Of a DNA stretch of 64,000 nucleotides, positions 23,395 to 32,353 are shown in pieces. Source of the DNA: Amarobacillus sp046328225 (GTDB lineage Bacteria; Chloroflexota; Dehalococcoidia; Tepidiformales; Tepidiformaceae); contig JAXLWZ010000003.1 in assembly GCA_046328225.1 (NCBI GenBank), positions 1 to 64,000 on the forward strand. Reading direction: 5' to 3'. Numbering within the stretch: the stretch's first letter is position 1; each line of letters starts with the position of its first letter. Position numbers and translations under genes: made by a program. The notes beneath the pieces were generated by a model, which searched no databases, was not told the origin of the DNA, and saw nothing but the letters and a program-made list of their open reading frames with translations.

Positions 23395-25599
23395 ATGTCA
23401 GTGACCCAGGAAGCCCTCGACGCCGTCGCCCTCAGCCGTGCGGAATACGACCTCCTCGTGGAGCGCTTGGGGCGCGAGCCGAACGCGGTGGAGCTGGGCA
23501 TGTTCGGTTCGCTCTGGAGCGAGCATTGCGGCTACAAGAACAGCAAGCCGCTGCTTTCGCTCTTCCCGACGGGCGGCGACCGCATCCTGACGAAGGTGGG
23601 CGCGGAGAACGCGGGCGCGATCGACATCGGCGATGGGCTGTGCGTGGTGATGAAGGTGGAATCGCACAACCACCCCTCGGCCATCGAGCCGTACCAGGGG
23701 GCGGCGACGGGCGTGGGCGGCATCGTGCGGGACATCTTCGCGATGGGGGCTTACCCGGTGGCGATCCTGGACTCGCTGCGCTTCGGGCCGGTCTGGGACG
23801 CGCAGAACCGGTTCCTGTTCGATGGTGTGGTCGCGGGTATCGGCGGGTACGGCAACTGCCTGGGCATTCCGAATGTGGGCGGCGAGGTGTTCTTCGCGGC
23901 GGCGTACAACGGGAACCCGCTGGTGAACGCGATGTGCGTGGGCGTGGCGGAAACGGCGAAGCTGCTGAGCGCGCGGGCGCGGGGGGCGGGCAACGCGCTG
24001 CTGCTGGTCGGTTCAGACACGGGCCGGGACGGCATCCACGGCGCGAGCGGGCTCGCGAGCCGCACGGACCCGGAGGCGCGCTTCGAGGAGATGCGCCCGG
24101 CGGTGCAAGTGGGCAACCCGTTCATGGAGAAGCTGCTCATGGAGGCGTGCTACGAACTCGCTTCGCAGCACGGCGACTGGATTGTGGGGCTGCAGGACCT
24201 CGGCGCGGCGGGCCTGACGAGTTCGGTGGTGGAGTGCTGCGCGAAGGGGAACTCGGGCGCGCGGCTGGACCTTTCGCGGGTGCCGCGTCGCGAGCAGGGG
24301 ATGACGGCGTACGAGATCATGCTCAGCGAAAGCCAGGAGCGGATGCTGGTGATCGCGAAGCGCGAGCATGTGGACGACGTGACGGCGCTCTTCCAGCACT
24401 GGGAGCTGCACTGCGAGGAGATCGGGCAGGTCACCGACGGGCAGGACGTGGTGATCATCGACAACGGGGTCGAGGTGGCGCGGGTGCCGGTGGAGATCGC
24501 GACGGACCCGCCGCTGTACCGCCGGCAGGGCGTGCCGCCGGAGGAGCTGGCGGAGCTGAACACGTTCGACCCCGGGAGCCTGCCCGATATCGAGGCGGGG
24601 CACGCGACGGAGGTGCTGCTGCGGCTCCTGGGGCGCCCGAATATCGCGAGCAAGCGGGGCGTCTACCGCCAGTACGACCAGCAGGTGCTGAACAACACGG
24701 CGGTGCAGCCGGGCGGCGACGCGGCCGTCCTGCGGGTGGCGGGGACGAACCGGGGCATCGCGCTGACGACGGACTGCAACCCGCGCTACTGCTACCTGGA
24801 CCCGTACATCGGCGGCGCCATCGCGGTGGCCGAGGCGGCGCGCAACATCGTCTGCACGGGGGCTTCGCCGGTGGCGATCACGGACTGCCTGAACTTCGGA
24901 AACCCGGAGAAGCTGGACGTGTATTACCAGCTCTCGCAGGCAGTGCGCGGGATTTCGGAGGCGTGCGCGACGTTCGACACGCCGGTCGTGAGCGGCAACG
25001 TCAGCCTGTACAACGAAACCGCCGGGCGGCCGGTATACCCGACGCCGGTCATCGGCATGCTCGGCCTGCTGGACGATGTCTCGAAGCATCTGCAGTCCGG
25101 CTTCCGGGATGCGGAGGCGGCGGTGTACCTGCTGGGGGCGGGGGTCGAGCAGGCGGCGGTGTCGCTTTCGGGGTCGGAGTTCCTGGAGGCGGAGCACGGG
25201 CGCGTGGCGGGGCTGCCGCGCGTCGACCTCGAGGCCGAGGGACGGCTGCAACGGCTGGTGCTGCGGCTCGCGGCCGAGGGGCTGCTGAAGAGCGCGCACG
25301 ACTGCGCGGACGGCGGCCTGGTCGTGACCATCGCCGAGAGCTGCATGATCGGCGGGATGGGCTTCGCCGGCGAAGCGGATGTGCCGGGCCGGCTGGATGC
25401 GGCGCTCTTCGGCGAAGGCCAGGGGCGCATCGTCGTGAGTATCGGCGGCGGCGAGGCGCGCGTGGCGGACCTCGCGCGGGAGTATGGCGTGCCGGCGGCG
25501 CGGCTCGGGCGCACGGTCGCGGGCGATGGCTTCACGTTCGGGCCGGTGGACACGACGGTGAGCGCGATGACGGTGGCGTGGGAGTCGCTCATCGGCTGA
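23395..25599 (+). CDS. purL: Phosphoribosylformylglycinamidine synthase, PurL subunit
   Basis: Fourth step of purine synthesis: FGAR + glutamine-derived ammonia + ATP gives FGAM. 734 residues, the small PurL that works with separate PurS and PurQ, neither of which is in the window. Landmarks: G-M-F-G-S-L-W-S-E-H-C-G-Y-K-N near 35-49, E-S-H-N-H-P-S-A-I-E-P-Y-Q-G-A-A-T-G, V-R-D-I-F-A-M-G-A and D-C-L-N-F-G-N-P-E later. It stands apart from purM at 55 kb, so the purine genes are dispersed. Confidence 0.96.
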   Translation: MSVTQEALDAVALSRAEYDLLVERLGREPNAVELGMFGSLWSEHCGYKNSKPLLSLFPTGGDRILTKVGAENAGAIDIGDGLCVVMKVESHNHPSAIEPYQGAATGVGGIVRDIFAMGAYPVAILDSLRFGPVWDAQNRFLFDGVVAGIGGYGNCLGIPNVGGEVFFAAAYNGNPLVNAMCVGVAETAKLLSARARGAGNALLLVGSDTGRDGIHGASGLASRTDPEARFEEMRPAVQVGNPFMEKLLMEACYELASQHGDWIVGLQDLGAAGLTSSVVECCAKGNSGARLDLSRVPRREQGMTAYEIMLSESQERMLVIAKREHVDDVTALFQHWELHCEEIGQVTDGQDVVIIDNGVEVARVPVEIATDPPLYRRQGVPPEELAELNTFDPGSLPDIEAGHATEVLLRLLGRPNIASKRGVYRQYDQQVLNNTAVQPGGDAAVLRVAGTNRGIALTTDCNPRYCYLDPYIGGAIAVAEAARNIVCTGASPVAITDCLNFGNPEKLDVYYQLSQAVRGISEACATFDTPVVSGNVSLYNETAGRPVYPTPVIGMLGLLDDVSKHLQSGFRDAEAAVYLLGAGVEQAAVSLSGSEFLEAEHGRVAGLPRVDLEAEGRLQRLVLRLAAEGLLKSAHDCADGGLVVTIAESCMIGGMGFAGEADVPGRLDAALFGEGQGRIVVSIGGGEARVADLAREYGVPAARLGRTVAGDGFTFGPVDTTVSAMTVAWESLIG

Positions 25600-25763
25600 T
25601 GCCCGGGCCGAGGATGTTCCAGGGCGACAGGTAATGTCGCGAGATCGGCAATTCGGCCCGGAGCTTCCGGATGGCGCCCCGGAGAGCGCGATCGCGGGGG
25701 TTGCGCGCGTGCGCGGAGCCGGTCCTACACTCGCTCCACGGCAACCTTCGAGGGAGAGACAGC

Positions 25764-25970
25764 GTGCAAACGGCGTTCTATGAGGCGGACCCGTTCAGCG
25801 GGAGCAAGGGCGAGCACTTCGCGACGATCGAGTCGGACTACCGCTGGGAGAAGGGCGACGAGGTGTGGATCGAGGCGAAGGGGCGGCGGGTGAAGCTGCG
25901 TATCACGTGGGTGCATGTGACGGTGACGGATGCGGGGGTGAGCCGGGAGCTGCTCGGGCTGAAGCTGTAG
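25764..25970 (+). CDS. Small conserved-looking protein, unknown function
   Basis: 68 residues from GTG 25764, preceded by AGGGAGAG. Not recognised. It is a compact soluble sequence with Tyr/Trp/Val strands (Y-R-W-E-K-G-D-E-V-W-I-E-A-K-G-R-R-V-K-L) suggesting a small beta-barrel. It follows purL by 165 bases and ends before a strong terminator. Codon use matches the neighbours, which supports a real gene. Confidence 0.65.
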   Translation: MQTAFYEADPFSGSKGEHFATIESDYRWEKGDEVWIEAKGRRVKLRITWVHVTVTDAGVSRELLGLKL

Positions 25971-25998
25971 CACCAGGACGGCTGTGGCCGGAGACACG

Positions 25999-26027
25999 AC
26001 GAGGCCCGCGAATGTCGCGGGCCTCGT
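25999..26027. terminator. Bidirectional terminator
   Basis: Perfect 13-bp stem ACGAGGCCCGCGA / TCGCGGGCCTCGT with an ATG loop, between convergent genes. Confidence 0.75.
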
Positions 26028-26047
26028 TTCGATCGATGCGGGAGGAG

Positions 26048-26563
26048 TCAGCCGCGGCGGCGAGCGACCGCGTAGGTGGTGGCGCCGGCAGCGGCCACGG
26101 CGGCGATGGCGGCGCCGAGGAGCAACTCAGCGGGGACACCGGAGTCATCGCTGGCGGCGAGGGCGCCCGTGCCGGTATCGGGGGGCTTGATGACGTCGGG
26201 GTTCACGCGCGGGGCCACGACGGAGAGGGTGGCGGCGCACTGGAGCACACCGGCGGTGACATTGACGACGAGGTTACCGGGATTCGTTCCAGCGGGAACG
26301 GAGAGGGTCGCCTTGCCGTCGGCGCCGGTGACGCCGGAAGAGCCACCTGCCACGCTGACGGGGACCGCCGGCGCGGGCTTGCCATCGGCGAGGATGGTCG
26401 TGACGGTGAGGGTCGCGGTGCTATTGGTCTGCACGCTGGTCGCGGAAGGGGCGACGGTGCACACGCCGAGCGGCGCGGGGTACTGGGCAGAGACGGTGCT
26501 GAGCCCCATCCCGGCCACGGTTGCCAGGGCAAACCCGGCACCAGCCATAACTCTAAGCCGCAT
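26048..26563 (-). CDS. Secreted Ig-like surface protein with PPDTG anchor-like end
   Basis: 171 residues. Signal peptide (cleavage likely after V-S-A near residue 26), then a domain of beta-strand character resembling bacterial Ig-like (Big) folds with two Cys, then I-K-P-P-D-T-G-T-G, a hydrophobic helix (about 148-166) and a basic R-R-R-G tail. The last three parts are the layout of a sortase substrate, with P-P-D-T-G in place of L-P-x-T-G. No sortase gene is in the window. It sits at the edge of the exopolysaccharide locus, transcribed with its own promoter; TTGGAGT precedes ATG 26563. Confidence 0.7.
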   Translation of the reverse strand: MRLRVMAGAGFALATVAGMGLSTVSAQYPAPLGVCTVAPSATSVQTNSTATLTVTTILADGKPAPAVPVSVAGGSSGVTGADGKATLSVPAGTNPGNLVVNVTAGVLQCAATLSVVAPRVNPDVIKPPDTGTGALAASDDSGVPAELLLGAAIAAVAAAGATTYAVARRRG

Positions 26564-26592
26564 CGTTGGACTCCAATGGAGTAGGTCCGGCC

Positions 26593-26622
26593 ATGCTAGT
26601 CCTAATTCGGAGGATTATTCAA
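26593..26622 (-). promoter_or_regulatory. Promoter of the surface-protein gene
   Basis: On the minus strand TTGAAT (26622-26617), an 18-base spacer and TAGCAT (26598-26593). The expected start gives a leader of about 25 bases with a Shine-Dalgarno. Confidence 0.65.
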
Positions 26623-26725
26623 GCGTTACCACACTGTCACTGAGAGGCAACGCACATTCCGGGGACGTTCGGCCGTGGCCGGGCCACGTGCGCTCAACCC
26701 CGGTGGCGACGTTTCATGACGCCGG

Positions 26726-28105
26726 TTACTGGGGGGAACGGCGGGTGTAGCCGTAGGCATAGCCGTAGCCGTAGCGGAAGTGCCGCTTGCGGTCGGAGCC
26801 GTTGAGGACGACGCCGAGCAAGGGCTTCCGGCCGGCGCGCACGGCGGCGATGGTGTCTTCGAGGGCGCTGCGGCGCGTCTTGCCCTGGCGGGCGACGAGG
26901 AGCACACCATCGACGAGGGGCATCCAGAGCGACGCATCGGCGAGGCCCAGCATGGGCGGGCAGTCGATGACGATGATGTCGTAGAGCTCGGCGAGGGCGT
27001 CGATGGTCGCCTTCATTTTGCGCGAGCTGAGGAGCTCGGTCGGGTTGGGGGCGACGGGACCGCCGGTGAGCACGGCGAGGGATTCGCCGACGTGGTTCAC
27101 GAAGGCGGGGAGGGCCTGCGGGTCGACGAGGAAGGTCGAGGTGAGGCCGGAGCTGTTCGGCAGCGAGAAGTAGCGGTGGGCGTCGGGCTTGCGGAGGTCG
27201 CCGTCGATGAGGAGGACGCGGCGGGAAGACTCGGCGAGGGCTTCGGCGAGGTTCGCGGCGGTCGTGCTCTTGCCTTCGCCCTGGCCGGGGCTGGTGACCA
27301 GCAGGACGCGGACGTCGCTGGCCATGAGGCCGAAGGCGAGGCTCGCCTGGACCTGCCGGTAGCTCTCGATGAGGTCGTCGCCGGGTTCGGCGGCGAGGAT
27401 GCTGGGCACCCACTCGCGCTTGTCGGCGCCCTTGGGGACATCGGCGAGGAGGACGCTCCCCAGGTAGGGCACGGCCATGCGCTCGATGTCTTCGCGCTCT
27501 TTGACGCCGTCGTCGAAGTATTCGATGAGGGCGACGGCGGCGACCATGACCATGAGGCCGAGGATGAGGCCGAGGATGACGTTGACCTTGACGTTCGGCC
27601 GGATGGGGTCCTCCGGGGGGAGGGCGTTTTCGGCGACGAAGACGGTGTTCAGCGTGGTACGCGCCTCGGAGCCGGCGAGCTGGGCTTCTTCGACGTATCC
27701 GGGGAAGAGGCCGGCGACGGTGTTGGCGATGAGGGCGGCGCGATCGGCGTTCCGATCCTCGGCGAGGACTTCGATGAGCTGGGTCTCGGGGATGGCGCCG
27801 GCGGAGACCTTCTTCTGGAGGGTCTTGAGGCTGGTGTTGCCGAGGATGCCGGCGGCGCGTTCGAGGTTGTTCGAGGTGGTAACGAGTTCGGCGTAGGTGC
27901 GGGTGAGGGACTGGCTGCCCTGGATGTCCTGGAGGGAGGGGGCAGCCTGGTTTTCGCGCTGGTTGACGAGGATGACGGCGCGAGCCTGGTAGACGCGGTC
28001 CATGCGGGACGTAAGGAGGTATGCCGCTCCACCGGAGAGGACGCATCCGAGCACCACGATGAGCGCCCACCGCCGGGCGATCTTCAGGTAGTCGCGAAGC
28101 GTCAT
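26726..28105 (-). CDS. Fused Wzz-type chain regulator and BY-type tyrosine kinase
   Basis: 459 residues at the membrane. N-terminal Wzz domain with helices at about 13-32 and 175-195 flanking an outside region; then a cytosolic bacterial tyrosine kinase: Walker A S-P-G-Q-G-E-G-K-S-T (272-281), Walker A' V-L-L-I-D-G-D-L-R-K-P (297-307) and Walker B I-V-I-D-C-P-P. The C-terminus ends in a tyrosine cluster (Tyr445, 447, 449, 451, 453), the usual autophosphorylation site. These kinases control polymer length and export with Wzx/Wzy. AGAGGTAA precedes ATG 28105. Divergent from the initiating sugar transferase. Confidence 0.93.
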   Translation of the reverse strand: MTLRDYLKIARRWALIVVLGCVLSGGAAYLLTSRMDRVYQARAVILVNQRENQAAPSLQDIQGSQSLTRTYAELVTTSNNLERAAGILGNTSLKTLQKKVSAGAIPETQLIEVLAEDRNADRAALIANTVAGLFPGYVEEAQLAGSEARTTLNTVFVAENALPPEDPIRPNVKVNVILGLILGLMVMVAAVALIEYFDDGVKEREDIERMAVPYLGSVLLADVPKGADKREWVPSILAAEPGDDLIESYRQVQASLAFGLMASDVRVLLVTSPGQGEGKSTTAANLAEALAESSRRVLLIDGDLRKPDAHRYFSLPNSSGLTSTFLVDPQALPAFVNHVGESLAVLTGGPVAPNPTELLSSRKMKATIDALAELYDIIVIDCPPMLGLADASLWMPLVDGVLLVARQGKTRRSALEDTIAAVRAGRKPLLGVVLNGSDRKRHFRYGYGYAYGYTRRSPQ

Positions 28106-28357
28106 CGGTTACCTCTCGTCACGGCAGCAATGCTAGCACCCCTCGTGAGCGGTGGTGCGAGGGGCGGGACGCGCCGGAGCCGTACTGGAGAGGTATCGGC
28201 GTGAAGGACGGCGCCGGGTAGCGGGATGAGCCGGATTGGGGTGACCCGTGGCGAGAAAGCCCGTGCAATCGAAGGTTCTATGCGCGGACTTTGCTGAGAG
28301 GTAACAATGTGAATGGTTTCTCTTGACCAATCTTCGTTCTGACGACATGGTGTGCGC
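28106..28357. other. Divergent control region of the polysaccharide locus
   Basis: 252 bases between the kinase and the sugar transferase. It holds a hairpin CCCCTCG / CGAGGGG (28139-28145 with 28158-28164) in the kinase leader and a TAGCAT -10-like site (minus strand, about 28132-28137). I compared it with cyclic-di-GMP and TPP riboswitch patterns and found no match. Confidence 0.4.
28323..28351 (+). promoter_or_regulatory. Promoter of the exopolysaccharide operon
   Basis: TTGACC (28323-28328), exact 17-base spacer, CATGGT (28346-28351), then 6 bases to ATG 28358. This is the most complete promoter among the leaderless set. Confidence 0.65.
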
Positions 28358-29095
28358 ATGGTGGCAACCCGGGAACAAATCGCGCCGATGCGCCCTCGGG
28401 GCGCTTCCGCGGAGCCCGATTGGGCGGTGCCGGGGCCGGTGGCGAACGTTCGCGGGGTGCTGGATGCGCCGGCGCCGCTGGAGTTCCCGCCGCTAGGGAT
28501 GCCGGGCTGGAAGCGTGCGTTCGATGTGATGGCGGCGCTGGGGCTGCTCGTCGCGGCATTCCCGCTGATGGCGATGATAGCGGCGGTGGTGGCGCTGACC
28601 TCGCGTGGCGGGGCGATCTACGCACAGACGCGCATCGGCCACGGGGGCCGCGCATTCACCTGCTTCAAGTTCCGGACGATGGTACGCGGCGCCGAACGGA
28701 TGAAGCCGGCGCTGGAGGACGGCAACATCGCGCGCGGGCCGCTGTTCAAGATGCGGGCGGACCCGCGCTGCACGGCGATCGGGGCGGTGCTGCGCAAGAC
28801 GAGCCTGGACGAGCTGCCGCAGCTGTGGAACGTGGTCCGAGGCGAGATGAGCCTTGTGGGGCCACGGCCGCCGTTGCCCGCGGAAGTGGCGCTGTACGAA
28901 CCGCACCATTTCGCGCGGCTGATGGTGGTCCCGGGAATGACCGGGCTGTGGCAGGTGACGGCGCGCAAGCGGCACGATTTCGCCGACATGGTGGTGCTCG
29001 ATGCCGAGTACGCGGCGACGCTGAGCCCGTGGACGGACCTTCGCATCCTGCTGAAAACGCTCCCGACCGTCTTGCGGGGCGACGGATCCTGCTGA
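28358..29095 (+). CDS. Undecaprenyl-phosphate sugar-1-phosphate transferase
   Basis: Initiates repeat-unit assembly by moving a sugar phosphate to undecaprenyl phosphate. 245 residues, bacterial sugar-transferase (WbaP/PglC-like) family: one N-terminal membrane hairpin (about 55-78), K-R-A-F-D before it, then F-K-F-R-T-M, R-K-T-S-L-D-E-L-P-Q-L-W-N-V and G-E-M-S-L-V-G-P-R-P. It lacks the four-helix N-terminal domain of full WbaP. ATG 28358 is favoured by the promoter spacing; GTG 28352 is also in frame. It heads a seven-gene unit running to 36337. Confidence 0.93.
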   Translation: MVATREQIAPMRPRGASAEPDWAVPGPVANVRGVLDAPAPLEFPPLGMPGWKRAFDVMAALGLLVAAFPLMAMIAAVVALTSRGGAIYAQTRIGHGGRAFTCFKFRTMVRGAERMKPALEDGNIARGPLFKMRADPRCTAIGAVLRKTSLDELPQLWNVVRGEMSLVGPRPPLPAEVALYEPHHFARLMVVPGMTGLWQVTARKRHDFADMVVLDAEYAATLSPWTDLRILLKTLPTVLRGDGSC

Positions 29096-29150
29096 TGCCG
29101 GGAACAGGGCACGGGCGAGGGACTGCCGTGCGGCCGGGCTCCGGCAGAGG

Positions 29151-30380
29151 GTGACGCGCATCCGCGTCCTCATCGCGACCTCACAGTACTGGCCGGAAAT
29201 CGCCGGGAACGCGCCGTACGTCACGGGGCTGGCCGAGGGGCTGGCAGTGGCTGGCCACCGGGTGACGGCGGTGACGGGTTACCCGCACTACCCGCAATGG
29301 CGGAGGCAGGGCCCGCTTCGGCTCTTTTCGCACGAGAAGCGAAACGGTGTGACGGTGCGGCGGCGGTGGCATTACGTGCCGGGCGCGCATTCCGCGCTTC
29401 ACCGGCTGCTGTACGAGGCGACGCTGACCGCGGGAGGGCTGACGGCGATCGGCGCCAGGCGGCGGCCGGACGCGGTGGTTGGCGTGGTACCGAGCCTTTC
29501 GGGGGCGCTGCTCGCGGCAATCGCGGCGAAGGTGTACCGCAGACCTCTGGTGCTGGTCTTCCAGGACCTGATGGGGCGCGCGGCGGAGCAATCGGGATAC
29601 GCGGGCGGGTCGCGGGTCGCGCGCACGCTGAGCCGCTTTGAGCTGGCGCTGGCGCGGCGGGCGGACGCGGTCGGGATCATCACGCCGGGGTTCCGGCAGT
29701 ACCTGGAGGCGGGCGGAGTCTCGGCGGAACGAATCCACCGGGTACGGAACTGGCACCTCGGGGAACCTCCGAAGCAGGAGCGGGCGGAGACGCGGCGCGC
29801 GCTGGGATGGCCCGAGGACGCGTACATCTGCCTCCATGCGGGGAACATGGGGCACAAGCAGGGGCTTTCGAACCTGGTCGAGGCGGCGCGGCTGCTTCCC
29901 GGGGGTGCGGTGCGCATCGTGCTCGCGGGCGATGGCAACGAACGCGAACGGCTGGAGCGCGAGGCCTCGGACGTGCCCGGCGAGCGGATCACCTTCCTTG
30001 GGCCGCAGGCGCCGGGGGCCTACGAAGCGATGCTGGCGGCGGCGGATGTGCTCCTTGTGAACCAGCTGCCGGCGGTTTCGGACATGGCGCTGCCGAGCAA
30101 GCTGACGTCGTACTTCGCGGCGGGGAGGCCGGTGGTGGCGGCGGTGGCGGCGGAGAGCGAGGCGGCGCACGAGGTGACACTTGCGGGGGCGGGTATCGTT
30201 GTGCCCGCGGGAGAGCCGGGACAGCTGGCGGACGTGCTGCTGTCGCTACACCGTGAGCCCGGGAAGGCCGACACTTTTGGAGAGGCCGGGCGAGCGTACG
30301 CGACGCGCGCGCTGTCCCGGGACGCTGCCCTCGCGGAGTACGAAGCGATGATCCGATCGGCGATCGACCGCACACCATGA
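29151..30380 (+). CDS. Glycosyltransferase, GT4-type (WbuB-like)
   Basis: 409 residues, GT-B fold. The N-terminal half opens V-L-I-A-T-S-Q-Y-W-P-E-I-A-G-N-A-P-Y as in WbuB-like transferases; the C-terminal half has H-A-G-N-M-G-H-K-Q-G-L (nucleotide-sugar loop), A-G-D-G-N-E and L-P-S-K-L-T-S-Y-F-A-A-G-R-P-V near the catalytic E. It should add a sugar to the lipid-linked unit; donor and linkage are unknown. GTG 29151 start. Its stop overlaps the gmd start by four bases (ATGA). Confidence 0.9.
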   Translation: MTRIRVLIATSQYWPEIAGNAPYVTGLAEGLAVAGHRVTAVTGYPHYPQWRRQGPLRLFSHEKRNGVTVRRRWHYVPGAHSALHRLLYEATLTAGGLTAIGARRRPDAVVGVVPSLSGALLAAIAAKVYRRPLVLVFQDLMGRAAEQSGYAGGSRVARTLSRFELALARRADAVGIITPGFRQYLEAGGVSAERIHRVRNWHLGEPPKQERAETRRALGWPEDAYICLHAGNMGHKQGLSNLVEAARLLPGGAVRIVLAGDGNERERLEREASDVPGERITFLGPQAPGAYEAMLAAADVLLVNQLPAVSDMALPSKLTSYFAAGRPVVAAVAAESEAAHEVTLAGAGIVVPAGEPGQLADVLLSLHREPGKADTFGEAGRAYATRALSRDAALAEYEAMIRSAIDRTP

Positions 30381-31396
30381 GCGACGGGCCGCGGCGCGCG
30401 CTCGTGACGGGTATCACGGGTCAGGATGGTTCGTACCTGGCCGAGCTGCTGCTTGCGAAGGGGTACGAGGTTCACGGGCTGCTGCGGCGTTCGAGCACGT
30501 TCTCGACGGACCGCATCGAACACCTGTACCACGACCCGCACGAGGGCGGGGTGCACCTGACGCTGCATCACGGCGACATCCTCGATACGAGCTCGCTGGT
30601 ACGGGTGCTTTCGCGGGTGCGGCCGGACGAGGTGTATAACCTGGCGGCGCAGAGCCACGTGGCGGTGAGCTTCGAAATGCCGGAGTTCACGACGGATGCG
30701 GTGGCGATCGGGAACCTGCGGCTGCTGGAGGCGATTCGCGAAGCCGGGATCCAGTGCCGCTTCTACCAGGCGGGCAGCTCGGAGATGTTCGGGAAGGTGG
30801 CGGAGACGCCGCAGCGGGAGGAGACGCCGTTTCACCCGCGCAGCCCGTACGCGGTGGCGAAGGTGTTCGCGCATCACATGACGGTGCACTACCGCGAGGC
30901 GTACGGGATGTTCTGTTCGAACGGCATCCTGTTCAACCACGAATCGCCGCGACGGGGCGAAACCTTCGTGACGCGAAAAGTGACGCGGGCGGTGGCGCGC
31001 ATCGTGGCAGGCAAGCAGGAGAAGCTGTACCTCGGCGCGATGCACGCGCAGCGCGACTGGGGATACGCGCCGGAGTATGTGGAAGCGATGTGGCGCATCC
31101 TGCAACATTCGCAACCGGACGACTTCGTGATTGCGACGGGGGAGACGCACTCGGTGGCGGAGTGGGTGGAAGCAGCGTTCCGGGCGGTGGGAGCGGAGTG
31201 GCGCGAATTCGTCGAACATGACCCGCGGTACGACCGGCCGGCGGAGGTGGACCTGCTACTGGGTGATGCCTCGAAGGCGCGGGACGTGCTCGGGTGGGAG
31301 GCGAAGGTTCGCTTCGAGGAGCTGGTGCGCATCCTCGTGGCGGCGGACCTGAGGGCGGAGGGCCTGAATCCCGACGGGGTGATGGCGAATGGCTGA
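30377..31396 (+). CDS. gmd: GDP-mannose 4,6-dehydratase
   Basis: First step of GDP-L-fucose synthesis: GDP-mannose to GDP-4-keto-6-deoxymannose. 339 residues, SDR fold: T-G-I-T-G-Q-D-G-S-Y-L nucleotide loop near 11-21, G-S-S-E-M-F-G with catalytic Ser/Glu, S-P-Y-A-V-A-K (Tyr-x3-Lys) and N-H-E-S-P-R-R-G-E-T-F-V-T-R-K. The usual L-G-N-L-x-A-x-R-D-W appears as L-G-A-M-H-A-Q-R-D-W. It overlaps both neighbours (4 bases with the GT, 8 with fcl). Confidence 0.95.
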   Translation: MSDGPRRALVTGITGQDGSYLAELLLAKGYEVHGLLRRSSTFSTDRIEHLYHDPHEGGVHLTLHHGDILDTSSLVRVLSRVRPDEVYNLAAQSHVAVSFEMPEFTTDAVAIGNLRLLEAIREAGIQCRFYQAGSSEMFGKVAETPQREETPFHPRSPYAVAKVFAHHMTVHYREAYGMFCSNGILFNHESPRRGETFVTRKVTRAVARIVAGKQEKLYLGAMHAQRDWGYAPEYVEAMWRILQHSQPDDFVIATGETHSVAEWVEAAFRAVGAEWREFVEHDPRYDRPAEVDLLLGDASKARDVLGWEAKVRFEELVRILVAADLRAEGLNPDGVMANG

Positions 31397-32348
31397 GCAC
31401 TGGCCCCGGCGGCGCGTCGTGGTCACGGGTGGCTCGGGCTTCCTCGGGCGGTTCGTGGTGGCGGAACTGGCGGCCCGGGGGGCGACGAACGTCTTTGTGC
31501 CGCGTTCGCGGGAGTACGACCTGCGCGACCGGGAGGCGATCCGGCGCATGCTGGCCGACGCGCGCCCGGAGGTGGTGATCCACCTGGCGGCGGTGGTCGG
31601 GGGGATCGGCGCCAACCGCGAGAACCCGGGACGGTTCTTCTACGACAACGCGATCATGGGGATCGAGCTGATCGAGCAGGCGCGCCTCGCCGGGGTCGCG
31701 AAGTTCGTGACGGTGGGGACGGTGTGTTCGTACCCGAAGTTCGCGCCGGTGCCGTTCCGGGAAGAGGACCTCTGGGAGGGGTACCCGGAGGAGACGAACG
31801 CGCCGTATGGGCTGGCGAAAAAAATGCTGCTGGTGCAGGGACAGGCTTACCGTCAGCAGTACGGGTTCAACGTCATCCACCTGGTGCCGGTGAACCTGTT
31901 CGGGCCACACGACAACTTCGACCCGGCGAGTTCTCACGTCATCCCCGCGCTCATTCGCAAGTGCCTCGAAGCGCGCGACGCGGGTGCGAGCGACGTTGAG
32001 CTGTGGGGGACGGGTTCGGCGTCGCGGGAGTTTCTCTACGTGGAGGATGCCGCGCGAGGCATCGTGATGGCGGCCGAAGCGTACGACGGCGAGGAGCCGG
32101 TGAACCTCGGGGTGGGGCACGAGATGAGCATCCGGGAGCTGAGCGGTGCGATCGCCGCGGCGACCGGGTACGAGGGCGCTTTCCGCTGGGACCCATCGAA
32201 GCCTGACGGCCAGCCAAGACGGGCACTGGACACGAGGCGTGCCCGCGATCGGTTCGGGTTCACGGCCTCGATCCCGTTCGAGGAAGGGCTGCGGCGAACG
32301 GTGGCGTGGTACGAGGGCGCCCGCGCGGACACGCCGGTGAGCGCGTAA
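31389..32348 (+). CDS. fcl: GDP-L-fucose synthase
   Basis: NADPH-dependent epimerase-reductase making GDP-L-fucose from the Gmd product. 319 residues, SDR fold: T-G-G-S-G-F-L-G loop, H-L-A-A-V-V-G-G-I, V-C-S-Y-P-K with the catalytic Ser/Cys region, A-P-Y-G-L-A-K-K (Tyr-x3-Lys) and N-L-F-G-P-H-D-N-F-D. With gmd it shows the polymer contains fucose or a related 6-deoxyhexose. It overlaps gmd by 8 bases. Confidence 0.95.
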   Translation: MAEHWPRRRVVVTGGSGFLGRFVVAELAARGATNVFVPRSREYDLRDREAIRRMLADARPEVVIHLAAVVGGIGANRENPGRFFYDNAIMGIELIEQARLAGVAKFVTVGTVCSYPKFAPVPFREEDLWEGYPEETNAPYGLAKKMLLVQGQAYRQQYGFNVIHLVPVNLFGPHDNFDPASSHVIPALIRKCLEARDAGASDVELWGTGSASREFLYVEDAARGIVMAAEAYDGEEPVNLGVGHEMSIRELSGAIAAATGYEGAFRWDPSKPDGQPRRALDTRRARDRFGFTASIPFEEGLRRTVAWYEGARADTPVSA

Positions 32349-32353
32349 CCCCG

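Noticed and set aside
28165..28345. Cyclic-di-GMP (GEMM) or TPP riboswitch before the sugar transferase
   Set aside because: Isolated words resemble parts of these RNAs (for example CTGAGAGG) but the paired cores are missing, and the gene is probably leaderless.
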